Assembly (NCBI GenBank): GCA_019638575.1
Contig: JAHBTN010000015.1
Coordinates: 36,569 to 100,568, forward strand
Direction: 5' to 3'
Source: Ferruginibacter sp.
GTDB lineage: Bacteria; Bacteroidota; Bacteroidia; Chitinophagales; Chitinophagaceae
Length of the DNA stretch: 64,000 nt
Below, piece by piece: positions 62,638-64,000 of this stretch. A model generated the notes under the pieces. It was not told the origin of the DNA. It did not search any database and saw nothing but the letters and a program-made list of their open reading frames with translations. A program made the position numbers and the translations under genes. Positions within the stretch are counted from its first letter, which is position 1. The number at the start of each line of letters is the position of its first letter.

Positions 62638-64000
62638 ATGCCATTATTTGACATTAAGCTTCCAAAGTCTATAGCAAGGGCGCTGAACATCCCGGTAAGC
62701 AACCCCCGCAGGCAGCAAATTAAGGTGCTGAAAAAGTTATTGAAGAAAGCAAGATTTACCGAGTTTGGCCAGCGGTATCGTTTTGATGATATTTTATTGA
62801 GCAATCATCCCGGCAAAAAATTTCAAAAAACTGTTCCCACATTTGATTACAATAAAATTTATGATGCATGGTGGTATAAAACCAAAGAAGGCATACCCGA
62901 TGTATGCTGGCCGGGAGTAATAAAATATTTTGCACTTAGCAGCGGCACCAGCGATGCTACCAGTAAATATATTCCCATAACAAAAGATTTAATAAGGAGC
63001 AATACCATTACCAGCTTTAACCAACTTATGAGCCTTACCCGGTACGATGATGTACCCAAGAGCGCCGTAGGTAAGGGTTGGCTTATTTTAGGCGGCAGCA
63101 CCCAATTGCAAAAAGGCCCCACTTATTTTGCCGGCGACCTAAGCGGCATTCAACAAAAAAATATTCCCTTTTGGTTCCAGGGATTGGGCTTGTATAAACC
63201 CGGTAAAAAAATTGCCAAAGAAAAAGACTGGGCAAAAAAACTGGAAGAAGTGGTGAACAATGCACCCAATTGGGATATTGGTTTTATTGTAGGCGTACCT
63301 GCCTGGCTGCAGTTGTGTATGGAGAAGATAGTGGAAAAATATGCGTTAAATAATATTCATGAAATGTGGCCCAACCTGGCATTTTATGTTCATGGTGGCG
63401 TGGCAATGGAACCTTACAAAAGAGGATTTGATAAATTACTGGGCAAACCCATCACATATATTGAAACCTACCTGGCAAGCGAAGGTTTTTTGGCCTACCA
63501 AAACAGGCAGGATGCAAAAGGCATGCACCTTGCCTTAAACAACAATATGTTTTTTGAGTTTGTGCCTTTTGACCAGAATAATTTTGACAGCGAAGGTAAT
63601 ATGGTTGAAGAGCCCGAGGCTTACATGATACACGAAATTGAAGAAGACAAAGATTATGCAATTTTGATAAGCACCAATGCCGGCGCATGGCGCTATGCCA
63701 TTGGCGATACCGTTAGGCTGGTTGACCGGAAACACAGTGAAATAATTATTACCGGCCGCACCAAACATTTTTTAAGTATGGTGGGCGAGCACCTGAGCGT
63801 TGATAATATGAACAAGGCCATTGAAATTGTGGCCGAAAACATGAACATTTATATACCCGAATTTACCGTGGCTGGGATACCGCATGGCAACTTTTTTGCA
63901 CACCAATGGTATGTGGCAACAAAAGACACGGTTGACGAAAATGAACTGAAGTTACGCATTGATAAACGGCTAAAAGAATTGAACGACGATTATGAAGTGG
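62638..64000 (+). CDS. GH3-family acyl-adenylate/amide-forming enzyme homologue (2), 3' end outside window
   Basis: 454 residues are visible, and the frame is still open at the window edge. The family motifs are LSSGTSDATSKYIPI (adenylation), FYVHGGVAMEPYKR with ETYLASEGFLA, WRYAIGDTVRLVDRK and the C-terminal GEHLSVDNMNKAIE. It is a paralogue of the GH3 gene at 40.4-41.9 kb but quite divergent. The N terminus is complete (MPLFDIKLPKSIARAL). Substrate unknown; cytoplasmic. Confidence 0.9.
   Translation, partial: MPLFDIKLPKSIARALNIPVSNPRRQQIKVLKKLLKKARFTEFGQRYRFDDILLSNHPGKKFQKTVPTFDYNKIYDAWWYKTKEGIPDVCWPGVIKYFALSSGTSDATSKYIPITKDLIRSNTITSFNQLMSLTRYDDVPKSAVGKGWLILGGSTQLQKGPTYFAGDLSGIQQKNIPFWFQGLGLYKPGKKIAKEKDWAKKLEEVVNNAPNWDIGFIVGVPAWLQLCMEKIVEKYALNNIHEMWPNLAFYVHGGVAMEPYKRGFDKLLGKPITYIETYLASEGFLAYQNRQDAKGMHLALNNNMFFEFVPFDQNNFDSEGNMVEEPEAYMIHEIEEDKDYAILISTNAGAWRYAIGDTVRLVDRKHSEIIITGRTKHFLSMVGEHLSVDNMNKAIEIVAENMNIYIPEFTVAGIPHGNFFAHQWYVATKDTVDENELKLRIDKRLKELNDDYEV

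Overview
The window reads as a chromosomal segment of a low-GC Bacteroidota bacterium, most like Chitinophagaceae. Supporting signs are: many promoters of the Bacteroidota type (TAnnTTTG close to the start codon) and no clear Shine-Dalgarno sequences; family-typical genes (DUF2480, DUF3667, GH3-like proteins, S46 dipeptidyl peptidase, VPS10/BNR-repeat protein, Reg_prop/Y_Y_Y histidine kinase); a type IX secretion sorting-domain remnant; and many lipoproteins. I see no rRNA, tRNA, CRISPR array, insertion sequence or phage gene.

Layout. (1) 1-0.65 kb: the 3' end of a helicase-type gene (HRDC plus helix-turn-helix), closed by a strong bidirectional terminator. (2) 0.7-8.9 kb, minus strand: three exported proteins in a row, a caspase-like protease, a 1588-residue TPR-CHAT protease and an astacin-like zinc protease. 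(3) 9.1-16.4 kb: mnmG, cupin, ybeY, feoA-like, nadD, chromate transporter, a lipoprotein and nadA. Two parS-type centromere sites lie between mnmG and ybeY. A 579-bp AT-rich gap with DnaA-box-like 9-mers follows nadA, so this is a candidate replication-origin neighbourhood. (4) 16.4-33.4 kb: PpiD-like foldase, DUF2480, corA, omega-amidase-like nitrilase, S41 protease, thiL, inositol phosphatase, two glycosyltransferases (one fused to a degenerate sugar-transferase scaffold), an aminotransferase, a VPS10/BNR protein and msrB. (5) 33.5-44.5 kb: adk, a frameshifted DinB/DUF1569-type gene, a PaaZ-like ALDH-MaoC fusion, a lipoprotein esterase, enoyl-CoA hydratase, an lptB/GH3/DUF3667/fabG operon, metF and a beta-barrel protein. 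(6) 44.6-55.5 kb: SurA-like PPIase with a TlpA-like thioredoxin, rlmD, two tandem rhomboids, an EEP-family hydrolase, cysS, an AlkA-like glycosylase and free-methionine-R-sulfoxide reductase, with two palindromic intergenic repeats. (7) 55.5-64 kb: CYTH protein, a decayed T9SS domain with a 19-residue membrane peptide, a two-component system, an S46 dipeptidyl peptidase and a second GH3-family gene cut by the window edge.

Many genes serve the envelope: folding (PpiD, SurA, TlpA), LPS export (LptB), glycan synthesis, and extracellular protein or peptide breakdown (S46, S41, astacin-like, caspase/CHAT). The rest is core metabolism (NAD, thiamine, folate, adenylate), tRNA/rRNA maturation and methionine-sulfoxide repair.

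The strongest candidates for a second look are the exported caspase-CHAT-metalloprotease cassette, the parS pair with its nearby oriC-like region, a set of seven genes whose promoter element lies 1-5 nt before the start codon (leaderless transcripts), the GT2/sugar-transferase fusion, and the pseudo-rhomboid. All family calls come from reading motifs; no database search was possible.
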